A DNA stretch of 64,000 nt from Bacteroidales bacterium UBA1680 (GCA_002320605.1 DCKG01000030.1:1-64000); one strand, 5' to 3'. Positions 42,422 to 51,513 are shown, counted from the first letter of the stretch. The notes: generated by a model not told the origin, from the sequence alone. Program-made: numbers and translations.

Positions 42422-44095
42422 ATGATTTTTGACATTGCGCAATTCAAGACATTGGTACGGGCGATAGCGGCGATACTTATATTGCCGGTAGCTTCATCCT
42501 GTGGGAACAGGGAGGCACACAGGCTCATGGACACAGCTGAGACGGTAATGTGGGCAAGGCCGGACAGTGCGCTTGCGGCTCTGGAGTCGATAGACACGAT
42601 GAGCCTGAGAACGGCTCCTCAACGTGCGAGGTACTCACTGCTTTATACCATGGCATTGAATCGCAACTGGATCGATACCACAGATTTGCGTGTGATTAGA
42701 CCGGCGGCGGAATATTATGAACGCCATGGCTCCAATGACGATAAGATGAAGATGTTCTATTATCTTGGCACGGTGCAACATAATTGTGGCGACTTAGAGA
42801 CGGCTATTGCCAGTTACATGCGAGCCAAAGAATACTCTTTCAATTCTGATAATCTGACTTTCAAGGGCATTATCAACTCAACGATTTCGGATGTGTATCT
42901 GCAAAATCACAATTATCCAGAGGCTCTTAGTTACGCAATCCAGGCTATTTCTCAGTTTGATGAAGCCGGCGATTCTTCTAGATTATGGAGGAGTACGGGA
43001 ATGGCAGCATCAATCAGTATGAATATGGGAAACTATTCAAAAGCTGACAGCCTTTTCGCAGAGTTTTTCTCTTTTTGTCGTGACTCCGCATATTATGCGC
43101 GGCGGCTTATGGACAAGGCCCTACTGGAACTGTGGCGCCCCAATCCTAAGCCAGAGGAAAACATGAAAATGTTCCTTATGGCTGTGAATGACTTTAACGG
43201 GAGTCCTGACTTGGGAGATTATTGCGCCTATGCCTATGCATTGGAATTGACAGGAGACAGAAAGTCTGCAGATTATGTAATCTCTCAACTTAAGGCACAG
43301 GGATGCCCTATGGAGGAAATGGATATATGGCTATATCGTATCTTTCGGCATAGAGGAGATTACAAAGAAGCTTTAAGTATGTTGGAGCGATCGGTAAGGG
43401 AACGAGATTCGACTGTTTTGTCCACGGTCGGTCAATCCGTTGCCTTGGCGCAATCTGACTATTATGAGGATAAGTCGACGCTGCTGGAGAAGGGTCGGCG
43501 AATACAGGTCTTGATTAAATGGGTGGCATTGCTGCTGTCTTTGATGGTAGCGCTGTCTGTCCTGTGGGTTTATTCTGTCCGCAAGCGTCGCTGGCAGAGT
43601 CAGTTTGAAGAGATGTCGTCGGTCAATGACGAGGTCACCAGACGGCTGGACGAAGCATTGATGTGTGAGTTCGGGAAAGAACAGATGATTCTGAACCTCA
43701 GGAGGAAATATGTTGAGGCGAACAAGCAACAGTACCAACAGTTGAATAACCTGTGCCACTTGTATCTGGAAGGTAAGGGCCGCAAGAATGAGATTTTCGC
43801 TGAGGTCAAGAAAATTCTGGCTATTTTTGACGAGACGAACCAGAAGGAACTGGAATCGATGCTAGACGACAATCTGGATGGCATTATGAGAAAAATACGA
43901 ACGGCGTTGCCTGACCTGACGGATAAAGACTTCCGTTTCATCTCATTCATGATCCTAGGGTTTGATGCCAAGACGGTTGCCAGAGTGATGGGCTATACCG
44001 TAACCACTGTTTACTCTAAACGCTATGTTCTCAAGAATAGAATGCAAAATTTGGAGGTAGAAGACAAGGATTTAGTCTCCGCATTCATGTCTTGA
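42422..44095 (+). CDS. Membrane-anchored TPR regulator with C-terminal HTH
   Basis: A 557-residue protein. An N-terminal lipoprotein-like signal (LPVASSC, C27) is followed by TPR-type helices over about residues 30-355 (AEYYERHGSNDDKMKMFYYLG, YPEALSYAIQAIS, YSKADSLFAEFF, YKEALSMLERSV). Next come a membrane span near residue 370 (IKWVALLLSLMVALSVLWVY), a coiled coil, and a C-terminal LuxR-like helix-turn-helix (DLTDKDFRFISFMILGFDAKTVARVMGYTVTTVYSKRYVLKNRM). It resembles the TPR/DUF6377 membrane regulators that accompany NVEALA and 6-bladed-propeller genes in Bacteroidales. The exported TPR part would sense a signal and the cytoplasmic HTH would act on DNA. It lies directly upstream of such an operon. 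The start context is AAGAATATG. Confidence 0.83.
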   Translation: MIFDIAQFKTLVRAIAAILILPVASSCGNREAHRLMDTAETVMWARPDSALAALESIDTMSLRTAPQRARYSLLYTMALNRNWIDTTDLRVIRPAAEYYERHGSNDDKMKMFYYLGTVQHNCGDLETAIASYMRAKEYSFNSDNLTFKGIINSTISDVYLQNHNYPEALSYAIQAISQFDEAGDSSRLWRSTGMAASISMNMGNYSKADSLFAEFFSFCRDSAYYARRLMDKALLELWRPNPKPEENMKMFLMAVNDFNGSPDLGDYCAYAYALELTGDRKSADYVISQLKAQGCPMEEMDIWLYRIFRHRGDYKEALSMLERSVRERDSTVLSTVGQSVALAQSDYYEDKSTLLEKGRRIQVLIKWVALLLSLMVALSVLWVYSVRKRRWQSQFEEMSSVNDEVTRRLDEALMCEFGKEQMILNLRRKYVEANKQQYQQLNNLCHLYLEGKGRKNEIFAEVKKILAIFDETNQKELESMLDDNLDGIMRKIRTALPDLTDKDFRFISFMILGFDAKTVARVMGYTVTTVYSKRYVLKNRMQNLEVEDKDLVSAFMS

Positions 44096-44271
44096 GTAGT
44101 CTAAGCGCCTTATAATGACCCTCTTAGTAAAAACGTCGTTGTTTCGTATTTTGCTAATTGGCTGAAAATGAAGAGGTAATATGCGACAAAACTAAATTTG
44201 TAATTTGATTCATTGGATAACTATCTGGTAGTCAATACTGTATTGCCTAACCAAAGTGAAACTATTTTTCA

Positions 44272-44301
44272 TTGGCTTATCCTCTTTTATGCCTAAGTTT
44301 G
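44272..44301 (+). promoter_or_regulatory. Promoter of the NVEALA operon
   Basis: TTG (44272-44274) and TAAGTTTG (44294-44301) are spaced by 19 bases. Transcription should begin near 44308, which rules out the in-frame ATG at 44256 and supports the start at 44322. Confidence 0.65.
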
Positions 44302-44321
44302 CAAAAACCAATTATTGCGAC

Positions 44322-44726
44322 ATGAGCAGAGCCACATTAACACTACTCACGACTATCATTTGCCTAACCTCATTTGCCGGAACCGCTAACGCTATCGAAG
44401 ATGATCCTGTAGTTGTTCTTGTCAAAGAAACGGTTGGCAAAGGAAAGCCACAAACCAACCATGCTCCGGAAAGAACACAGATTGAGTGCTATTATTATCC
44501 GTCTTCAAACAGTCTGGAGCTGTCCTTCTTTTCCAACCTTGGGACGGTCATCGTAGTGCTGCAAAATTTGACCACCGGCGAGGTACGAGACTATGTCTGC
44601 GATAGTTCCGCTGGAAGGATGTTAATGTCGGTGCTTCCGGACGCTGTGTATCGGATGGACATCACAACAGGAAGTGGTCGCAGCTACTATGCTATCTTTA
44701 GTGCCGGAATGGAAGAAGAGGATTAA
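44322..44726 (+). CDS. Small exported protein, DUF3244-like
   Basis: A 134-residue secreted or surface protein. The signal peptide is LTLLTTIICLTSFAGTANA. The mature domain is a small all-beta unit with ECYYYPSSNSLELSFFSNLGTVIVVLQNLTTGEVRDYV (read across residues 53-90) and VYRMDITTGSGRSYYAIFS, which resembles the DUF3244 domain of Bacteroidales exported proteins. It is the first gene of the operon, 39 bases before the NVEALA gene. The start was chosen from the promoter position and signal peptide; an ATG 22 codons earlier lies upstream of the predicted transcription start. Its function is unknown. Confidence 0.72.
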   Translation: MSRATLTLLTTIICLTSFAGTANAIEDDPVVVLVKETVGKGKPQTNHAPERTQIECYYYPSSNSLELSFFSNLGTVIVVLQNLTTGEVRDYVCDSSAGRMLMSVLPDAVYRMDITTGSGRSYYAIFSAGMEEED

Positions 44727-44765
44727 TTATATCGCATTGACGTTATTACTAACTAAATATTTTGT

Positions 44766-45146
44766 ATGATGAAAAAGTTCTTTTTGTCAATGACTGTTGT
44801 TGCAATCGTAGCAGCAGGCATCGGAGCCCACAAGGCGTATAAATATTATCAACCGAAAAATGATCTACTTGCTATGAATCTAGAGGCCTTGGCAGAAGGT
44901 GAGGATATGGCAAGCGAAACAGGCTCAATAACCTATCAGGTCGTAGAAGCTACACGTACTGAGACTACAACTACTGAGCCTGGTTGGACTTGGGATGTCT
45001 CATTGAAAATTTGGTTGTTCAATGGAAAGGCAACAAAGAAGACACCAACAAATGTCACCGTGATAACAATTAAGTATAACTGTTGTATAGAAAAAGGAAC
45101 AGAAACATGTGTGTATATCCTTTGTTCGGAGAACCCTTTAGCGTAA
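44766..45146 (+). CDS. NVEALA-family exported peptide precursor
   Basis: A 126-residue protein with a signal peptide (FFLSMTVVAIVAAGIGAHKAYKYY in residues 5-28) followed directly by the family mark LLAMNLEALAEGED, a variant of the NVEALA signature. The rest is threonine-rich and ends with a Cys cluster (YNCCIEKGTETCVYILCSENP; four Cys). NVEALA proteins are short Bacteroidales precursors with a conserved leader-like segment and a variable, often cysteine-containing C-terminal part; their role is not established. The Cys cluster and the thioredoxin-like, transglutaminase-like and signal peptidase genes downstream suggest a processed or cross-linked product. The second codon is also ATG. Confidence 0.82.
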   Translation: MMKKFFLSMTVVAIVAAGIGAHKAYKYYQPKNDLLAMNLEALAEGEDMASETGSITYQVVEATRTETTTTEPGWTWDVSLKIWLFNGKATKKTPTNVTVITIKYNCCIEKGTETCVYILCSENPLA

Positions 45147-46297
45147 CATCAATCAAGAGATTTCCGATTAGCGTAAAGCTTATTATTGTATTGACCGTTA
45201 TCTTTATTACTCCATCATGTAATAATGGTAGGAGGGATTTAACGCATACTGCAGAAATAGTCGCCAAAGTTGACATCTCCCAATCCGACGATGCCTTTGA
45301 TGTTCGTCAGTTTGCTGATTTAGAGAGACTCATTCCTTTGCGGGCAGAAGAGGGTGCTTTCGTTGGCGAGATTGACAAACTGGAGATGGACGGCGATCAC
45401 ATAGTGATTTTGGATAGGAAGATGCGCACAGTTTGGCTGTTTGGGGCTGACGGCAAATTCATCAGAAGGATTGGTCGTTTTGGGAATGGTCCAAAGGAAT
45501 ACGTATCGCTGGACGACATTCTCTTTGACAGCGAGAGCGGAACTGTCTGGATCTGGGACCGCATAAAGCAGACTATGCTTGAGTACGGACTGTCCGGGGA
45601 ATTGAAGAAACAGTTGTCTACGGGTTTCATAACCAATAAATTCACAAAGACGCAAGCAGGGTTCTGGCTATATTATTCTTTTCTTAAGAATCCAGATAAT
45701 AATAGCCTGATTTTGGTCAATGATCAGATGGACCGCCTTGTAAGCGGTTATTTCCCGACAAAAGAATCTTTTCCAGTGTCGTCGAATTCCGGGTTTACGT
45801 CCAGGAATGGAAAGTCCTTTTTTTACTTTCCGCTGTCGAACATAATTTATTCCTTGGATGGTGATGAGGCGGTTCCTTACATTGAGTTTGATTTCGGAGC
45901 TCAGACGCTGCCGTATTCAAGAATAAAGGATATGACTAAATCGGAATATGATGACATTATAGAAGCAGGGTCTTACCTTGGCGATCTTAGGAATGTCGTC
46001 ATGTCTGATGGATATTGCTTCTTCAAATTCTCCTCCACCGTTAAGAATAAGTACATTACAGATTATTTCGGAGTTTTGGATATGAGAACCGGAAAGGTGA
46101 AGACTTATTCTTCCGTGACGGCATCTGAATTGTTGGTGGACTTCTCTTCCATACTATGCGTGACTAAGGAAAACCAACTGGTGTATCCGATTTACCCCGG
46201 ATTAAGCAATCCGATATATTATGATGATTTAAGAAAACGGCTTCCCGATGTCACGGAAGATTCTGACCCGATACTTGCGGTTTATAAGTTAAAATAG
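45107..46297 (+). CDS. 6-bladed beta-propeller lipoprotein
   Basis: A 396-residue lipoprotein (signal ending FITPSC, C38 from the start used). The NHL/6-bladed propeller pattern is visible in GEIDKLEMDGDHIVILDRKMRTVWLFGADGKFIRRIGRFGNGPKEY (split over about residues 80-125) and WIWDRIKQTMLEYGLSGEL. It matches the BF3164-like group that repeatedly neighbours NVEALA genes. The start overlaps the NVEALA gene by 40 bases, so translation may be coupled. An ATG at 45083 is the alternative. Propellers of this type bind ligands or partners and no catalytic residues are evident. Confidence 0.8.
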   Translation: MCVYPLFGEPFSVTSIKRFPISVKLIIVLTVIFITPSCNNGRRDLTHTAEIVAKVDISQSDDAFDVRQFADLERLIPLRAEEGAFVGEIDKLEMDGDHIVILDRKMRTVWLFGADGKFIRRIGRFGNGPKEYVSLDDILFDSESGTVWIWDRIKQTMLEYGLSGELKKQLSTGFITNKFTKTQAGFWLYYSFLKNPDNNSLILVNDQMDRLVSGYFPTKESFPVSSNSGFTSRNGKSFFYFPLSNIIYSLDGDEAVPYIEFDFGAQTLPYSRIKDMTKSEYDDIIEAGSYLGDLRNVVMSDGYCFFKFSSTVKNKYITDYFGVLDMRTGKVKTYSSVTASELLVDFSSILCVTKENQLVYPIYPGLSNPIYYDDLRKRLPDVTEDSDPILAVYKLK

Positions 46298-46343
46298 GCG
46301 CAATGCTCTTTGCCTTGTCCTTTTTTCGTCTCTCGCTTGCTTT

Positions 46344-46907
46344 ATGAGATGCAAAACTTCCATTCTGATTTTTATGCTCCTTTTGGCATCATCTTGCCAT
46401 CAGCAGAAGTTGAGCAGGATGATGAATAATTTTAGCATGACGGAAATAAAGTTTCCAGAAATGCGCCAGATTGTAATGGGGAAGGATTCATCCTCAATTA
46501 TTCTTGATACTATTCCTGTTTTATTGGTTGTGTATAGGGATCCATCATCTTGCGTCCCATGTCAGATTGATCATATACAAGACTATAGAAATCTGTATGA
46601 ATTGGGCAAGATTGCAGGGGACGGCTATTCTCCGATTTTTATATTTTCTCCGAATAAAAGGAGAGTAGAGTCTGTGCGTTTGAGTCTCTGTAGGGCTAGA
46701 TTCAGGCATCCGATTTTTTTGGATGAGAATGGATCTTTCCCTGAAATGAATAGGCATATACCAGCAGATCCTAGGTTGCATGTTTTTCTGCTTGACCGCA
46801 ATAGAAGGGTGATTTTGTCTGGAGATCCTTGCCACAATCCCTCTCTTTTGATCTTGTATAAGAAAATAATAATGAGAATGCTAGAGAATGGAGGAGAAAT
46901 GCCTTAG
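46344..46907 (+). CDS. Thioredoxin-like lipoprotein with CVPC motif
   Basis: A 187-residue lipoprotein (LLLASSC, C18). After the linker the sequence VLLVVYRDPSSCVPCQIDHIQDY carries C70-V-P-C73, the redox pair of a TlpA/thioredoxin-like fold. Downstream strands are IFIFSPNKRR, FRHPIFLDENGSFPEMN and LHVFLLDRNRRVILSGDP. The usual Trp before the first Cys is replaced by Ser. Placed in the periplasm or at the inner face of the outer membrane, it could make or break disulfides in the Cys-containing NVEALA product. It lies 46 bases after the propeller gene. A peroxiredoxin-like role is the alternative. Confidence 0.75.
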   Translation: MRCKTSILIFMLLLASSCHQQKLSRMMNNFSMTEIKFPEMRQIVMGKDSSSIILDTIPVLLVVYRDPSSCVPCQIDHIQDYRNLYELGKIAGDGYSPIFIFSPNKRRVESVRLSLCRARFRHPIFLDENGSFPEMNRHIPADPRLHVFLLDRNRRVILSGDPCHNPSLLILYKKIIMRMLENGGEMP

Positions 46908-46920
46908 TAAAAATGAGAGA

Positions 46921-48687
46921 ATGAGTCGTTTTTTGACTAATTGCCAGAAAGCAATATTTTGGCTTTTCCCTCTTGCTTTATTATATGTGACAACTTTAAC
47001 CATTGAGAATTATTATGGGAGTTCGGATTTGTTGTTCATAGTTATTCTTATGATAGGATGCATATTGAGGATCCTCAGTCATGCATATCGGAAAGAAGTC
47101 CTTAGTGTTTCTGTAATCGATATAATAGTGCTAAGCTGGATTCTCTATTCGTTGCTGAATGCTTTTGTTCTAGTGTCGATTCACAATAAGGATTCGTTGA
47201 TTCCTTCGGCAACTACTTTTGCGTTATATGTTACCCTCCGTCTGACAATGCCTCGAACGAAAACATTAGGCAAAGTATTGGCTGGAGGGATAGCTGTCAT
47301 TGGACTCTATGAATGTCTGCTGGGACTTCTTCAGTTGTATGGTATTAAACAGTCAAATCATGCGGTGTTTCAGATTACAGGGACGTTCTTTAATCCAGGA
47401 CCATATTCAATTTACCTGGTTACTGCTTTTTCCATCTGTCTCGCGTATTGCTTGAAAAGGTATAAGCTATATCCTTTTAGAACACTGATTGAAGAAAGCA
47501 GATTCTGTAAGATAATAGGGAGGTGTATTTTTATGCTTTGCGCTTTTGGATGTTTCGTATGTGGGATTGCAATGCCTGCGACTTTAAGCCGTACAGCATT
47601 TGCCTCGTTGGCTGTGGTGTTGATTGTTATGTTTGGTTGGCGTAGCAGAAAGATGTTAATGTTGATTGCTGTTTCGACCATTGCTCTTGGGTTTGCTCTC
47701 TATTTCCTGAAAAAAGACTCGGCCGACGGACGATTACTGATGTGGATTGTTTCTCTGAGGGCAATTTGTGGGCATCTTTGGTTTGGAAATGGAATAGGAG
47801 GATTTCACAAAGCTTTTTCCGATAGTCAAGCGTCATTTTTTGCAAAGAATCCAGACTCTTCTTTTGCGTTGGTGGCCGGATCCCCTGAATATGCCTTCAA
47901 CGATTTCCTGGAAGTTGGCGTGGAACAAGGGGTGATTGGAATGCTTTTTTTCTCCCTGATTATTATGCTGTCAATCATCAGGTTGCTTAAAAAGAGAGAT
48001 TCTATTGGGTTCGGTCTGATTGCTTTGAGCGTTAGCGCAATGTTCTCATATCCATTTAATCTTTTGCCTTTTAGAATAATAGGGTGCGTCTTTGTTGCTT
48101 ATGCGGCTGCTTTGGACAAGCTTTCTTTATTGACAGTGAAAGGGTGGCTGAAAATAGTATTGCCAATCGTCGCCTGTACTGTTGTGCTAACTTTTCTTTT
48201 TCCCGTTCACTCTAGAATCAAAGCAAAAGTTGAAGCTGTAAAGGACTTTGAGATTGACAGGGCTCTTAGAGTGCAAACTGTGAATGATGATCATATAGAA
48301 CGTGCCAAAGTATTGTCGGACTATCCGAGATATATGTTCTGGTTAGGGAAAAGACTTGCAAGGTCTGGGCGTTATTGTGAAAGTCTGTATGTGTTTCTGC
48401 GAGGCTCAGAAATGAGTTGCGACAACATATTTTATGTTATGATGGGAAATGATTACAGGTTATTAAATAAAATTGATATGGCAGAACAATTTTATAAGAC
48501 AGCTCATTTTATGCAGCCATGCAAACTTTATCCAATGTTTCAACTGTTGTTGATGTATGAGAGCGAAGGACGGCTTGCTGATGCGAGAGAACTTGCTTCG
48601 GCTATCATAGCTACCAAGTCAAAGGTTAGATCCTCGGCCACGGATGAAATTAAAAAATATGCCTCGGCATTTCTGACAGGAGGCTAG
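46921..48687 (+). CDS. O-antigen-ligase-like membrane protein with TPR end
   Basis: A 588-residue polytopic membrane protein with about 10-12 hydrophobic spans up to residue 440. It carries the Wzy/O-antigen ligase signature GNGIGGFHKAF and EYAFNDFLEVGVEQGVIGMLFFS near residue 320, where a conserved H/F-N-D-x-L precedes the G-x-x-G turn. The C-terminal soluble part has TPR-like repeats (GRYCESLYVFLRGSEM, KIDMAEQFYKTAHFM). Ligases of this fold transfer glycans or oligosaccharides to an acceptor, and related proteins can act on proteins. Finding one in a peptide operon hints at glycosylation or surface anchoring of the product. The start at 46921 follows the previous stop by 13 bases; an ATG at 46888 overlaps it. 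Confidence 0.8.
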   Translation: MSRFLTNCQKAIFWLFPLALLYVTTLTIENYYGSSDLLFIVILMIGCILRILSHAYRKEVLSVSVIDIIVLSWILYSLLNAFVLVSIHNKDSLIPSATTFALYVTLRLTMPRTKTLGKVLAGGIAVIGLYECLLGLLQLYGIKQSNHAVFQITGTFFNPGPYSIYLVTAFSICLAYCLKRYKLYPFRTLIEESRFCKIIGRCIFMLCAFGCFVCGIAMPATLSRTAFASLAVVLIVMFGWRSRKMLMLIAVSTIALGFALYFLKKDSADGRLLMWIVSLRAICGHLWFGNGIGGFHKAFSDSQASFFAKNPDSSFALVAGSPEYAFNDFLEVGVEQGVIGMLFFSLIIMLSIIRLLKKRDSIGFGLIALSVSAMFSYPFNLLPFRIIGCVFVAYAAALDKLSLLTVKGWLKIVLPIVACTVVLTFLFPVHSRIKAKVEAVKDFEIDRALRVQTVNDDHIERAKVLSDYPRYMFWLGKRLARSGRYCESLYVFLRGSEMSCDNIFYVMMGNDYRLLNKIDMAEQFYKTAHFMQPCKLYPMFQLLLMYESEGRLADARELASAIIATKSKVRSSATDEIKKYASAFLTGG

Positions 48688-48701
48688 AAATTTCAAGAGT
48701 T

Positions 48702-50720
48702 ATGAAAAAAAATCTAATTTATCTACTATTATCTTTTCTTATATGTTCATGCTCTCGGTACTCGCCGAGGTTGGAAGCGTCATTGTCGATGGCGGGTGCG
48801 AACAGAGGCGAGTTGGAGAAGGTTCTGGAGCATTATCGAGGGGACAGGAAGAAATACAAGGCAGCCTGTTTCTTGATCGAGAACATGGTTGGACGTTACA
48901 CCTTGGTTAGCTCACGCCTGGATAGCCTCGATGCTGATTTTTTTGATGCAGTCGCAAATTTGGATGTGCGGTTTGAGGATACAGAGGTGAATGTCTATCT
49001 TGTTCAGCTCAAGGTGAATGCGGTCTGGAATAAGGTGATTTCGGAATATGGCATCCCGACTAAATTCCAATATAAGCGTTCTGAAGACTTGCGGTCTGTT
49101 AAGGCGGATTATCTGATTGACAATATTGACGAGGCTTTCGAGACACTGGATTACCCTTGGACTTCTAACTTGCCATTTGATGATTTTTGTGAATATGTCC
49201 TGCCATATCGCTATGGAAATGAACCCTTGACGGAATGGCGACATTACTTCCGTAACCGTTACAGATGGGTCGTGGACTCTTTGGCTGGTAATCCTGATCC
49301 TCTAGAGGCGTGTTGGCTGATCAACGAGGACATCGCAACTTGGTTCCTGCCGGCAGGAGGAGGGCATATTTTCAAAAACCACCCACGCTCCTTGTCTGCG
49401 GAACAACTTCGTAAATGCCGTCTCAGTTCCTGTGTTGAGCAGGCGGCAGTAGCTTTGTTCGCAATGAGGGCAATGGGGATTGCTGTGGCACATTGTACAA
49501 TACCTCACTGGGGAAATCGTAGCGCTGGACATGATTTCAATGCAGTGCTGACAAAGGATAATGAATGGATAAGTTTCTCAACCGCTAAATTCAATCCTGG
49601 CGAGAATGAAATCGTCAACAAACCACCGAAAGTCTTTGTGAAGAGGTTCTCCCGAAAACTGATGTCCGAAGAGGACTTGGAGACTGTGAAACTGCTAGAC
49701 TTCCCATATGCGGCTTATGAGGACATTACTTCGCATCTGGTCAAGACCTCAAACATTGATGTGGCTGTCCCTGATTCTTTGAAGGACTATGCGTCAGTTG
49801 CCTATCTTGGCGTTTTCGACAACAAAAGGTGGGTGCCTGTCACATATTCGTCTATTAAAAATGGCAAGGTCCGTTTTAAGTCTATGGGGCGTGAGATTGT
49901 TTATCTGCCGCTATATTGTAAGGACGGAAGTCTCCGTCCGCTCGGGTCTCCGATATTCCTTGAAGAGAACGGGAAATGTCATTTTGCTGTTGCAGACAGC
50001 ACCAATCTAATTCCTAGGATGGTCCTGACCCGGAAATATGGTCGCTCCAAGTACCAGCTTGGATATGCTGCCGAAATGGTCGGCGCTAAATTTCAGGGAG
50101 CTGACAAACCTGATTTTGAGGATGCGTCCACTTTCTTCACTATCGACTCCGTCCCTGACTCTAAAATGGACACTTTTGCTGTCAATCATGTTCGTTGCAG
50201 GTATGTTCGGTATTTGTTTCCGGACATCTTTGCAAGGGGTAATGCCGGCAATGTTTCTGAAATAGCTTTTGTGGGCGATGACGGGAGACCCCTCAGCGGA
50301 AAATACATAGGCATCATGGAGGCTACTATGGGTAATATCCGCACAGTTTTTGACGGTAACACAAAAAATTATCTGAGAGTCTATCTATCGACGGATTCCA
50401 CTGTCGTGTTCCCGAGCAATGTGATAGCGCTCGCATCGCCGCAGCCAGTTTGGATCGGGCTTGACCTAGGTGAGGAACGTGATGTTAGAGGGGTAGCTTA
50501 TTGCCCGAGGAATGACTCAAACAACATTTATTCGCATTGTACTTATGAACTGTTCTTCTGGAAAGACGGTTGGCATTCGTTAGGGAAGCGGTCAGGGCAA
50601 AAAGACTCCCTTGTTTACGAAAATGTTCCCAGTGGCGGCATTTTCATTTTGCGCAATCATACAGAGGGTAAGGAGGAGAGGCCGTTTGTTTATGAGGATA
50701 ATAGTCAGGTATGGTGGTAG
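48702..50720 (+). CDS. Transglutaminase-like lipoprotein with C-terminal beta-sandwich
   Basis: A 672-residue lipoprotein (LLLSFLICSC, C17). The central transglutaminase/peptidase-like core shows the nucleophile C244 in RLSSCVEQAAVALFAMRAMGI and the His at 277 in RSAGHDFNAVL, with an acidic residue following. C-terminal sections include two beta-sandwiches. The last resembles a discoidin (F5/8 type C) fold with RCRYVRYLFPD, EIAFVGDDG and PVWIGLDLGEERDVRGVAY. Proteins with this core either cross-link Gln and Lys side chains or cleave peptide bonds, so a role in modifying or anchoring the NVEALA product is possible. The gene is 14 bases downstream of the ligase-like gene. Confidence 0.8.
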   Translation: MKKNLIYLLLSFLICSCSRYSPRLEASLSMAGANRGELEKVLEHYRGDRKKYKAACFLIENMVGRYTLVSSRLDSLDADFFDAVANLDVRFEDTEVNVYLVQLKVNAVWNKVISEYGIPTKFQYKRSEDLRSVKADYLIDNIDEAFETLDYPWTSNLPFDDFCEYVLPYRYGNEPLTEWRHYFRNRYRWVVDSLAGNPDPLEACWLINEDIATWFLPAGGGHIFKNHPRSLSAEQLRKCRLSSCVEQAAVALFAMRAMGIAVAHCTIPHWGNRSAGHDFNAVLTKDNEWISFSTAKFNPGENEIVNKPPKVFVKRFSRKLMSEEDLETVKLLDFPYAAYEDITSHLVKTSNIDVAVPDSLKDYASVAYLGVFDNKRWVPVTYSSIKNGKVRFKSMGREIVYLPLYCKDGSLRPLGSPIFLEENGKCHFAVADSTNLIPRMVLTRKYGRSKYQLGYAAEMVGAKFQGADKPDFEDASTFFTIDSVPDSKMDTFAVNHVRCRYVRYLFPDIFARGNAGNVSEIAFVGDDGRPLSGKYIGIMEATMGNIRTVFDGNTKNYLRVYLSTDSTVVFPSNVIALASPQPVWIGLDLGEERDVRGVAYCPRNDSNNIYSHCTYELFFWKDGWHSLGKRSGQKDSLVYENVPSGGIFILRNHTEGKEERPFVYEDNSQVWW

Positions 50721-50730
50721 AATTTGGGGC

Positions 50731-51513
50731 ATGGAGGGAGGACGGCACTTACTGCTCAGGTTTCTGTTTATTGTCTCTGCTGCGCTGATGGCATTCGTGT
50801 TTGCAGTAATATTTGTTCTTGATAGCTTCCTGATAAAAGGGAACTCTATGGAGCCGACGCTACGCAGTGGGCAGCGAGTTTATGTCTGCAAGTTGCTGAT
50901 GGGTGCAAGAATTTACAAGAACTATGATTTTTCCAGCTCGAAGTTGTCTTCTTTCAGGATGCCAGGACTCCGGGAACCAAAGATTGGCGATGTGTTGGTG
51001 TTCAACTATCCGTATGCTAGAAGTAAGGATACAATAGGATTCAGAATCAATTATGTATATGCTAAGAGGTGTCTTGGCACCCCTGGGGATTCAGTTAGCA
51101 TCGTAGATGGGTTTTACCGTGGAAAGAATGGAAGATTACTTGGTGAAATTGTGCCTCAGAAGCGGTTGCATGCATTACAGGATAGTCTGCTTATGAAGAT
51201 GAATGGGTGTTATTTCACGATTGACGGGCGTAACATAAAGAATTTCGGTCCGGTATATGTTCCTGGAAAGGGTGATAAAGTCACTCTCGGGAAGTCTGAG
51301 TTTAGTTGGTATAGGAAACTGATTCGGTTCGAGACCGGTGTTGAGCCAGAAATTAATACTATGGGACAAGTTTTATTGGACGGCAGTCGTGTGACTGAAT
51401 ATGAGTTCAAAGGTAATTGGTATTTCCTTGGCGGGGATAATGTTCTTGACTCACGCGACAGCCGTTACTTCGGGCTCGTCCCCGAGGAGTATATTGTAGG
51501 GATTATTATTTAA
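50731..51513 (+). CDS. Type I signal peptidase (S26)
   Basis: A 260-residue inner-membrane signal peptidase. One membrane span (LFIVSAALMAFVFAVIFVL) is followed by the nucleophile S39 in KGNSMEPTLRSG and the general base K112 in YAKRCLGTPGDSV. The C-terminal boxes are YFLGGDNVLDSRDSRYFG and VPEEYIVGIII. All S26 boxes are intact. It is the last gene of the NVEALA operon rather than sitting with housekeeping secretion genes, which suggests a dedicated processing enzyme. An upstream ATG at 50692 would overlap the transglutaminase gene; the start used is 10 bases after that gene's stop. Confidence 0.9.
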   Translation: MEGGRHLLLRFLFIVSAALMAFVFAVIFVLDSFLIKGNSMEPTLRSGQRVYVCKLLMGARIYKNYDFSSSKLSSFRMPGLREPKIGDVLVFNYPYARSKDTIGFRINYVYAKRCLGTPGDSVSIVDGFYRGKNGRLLGEIVPQKRLHALQDSLLMKMNGCYFTIDGRNIKNFGPVYVPGKGDKVTLGKSEFSWYRKLIRFETGVEPEINTMGQVLLDGSRVTEYEFKGNWYFLGGDNVLDSRDSRYFGLVPEEYIVGIII

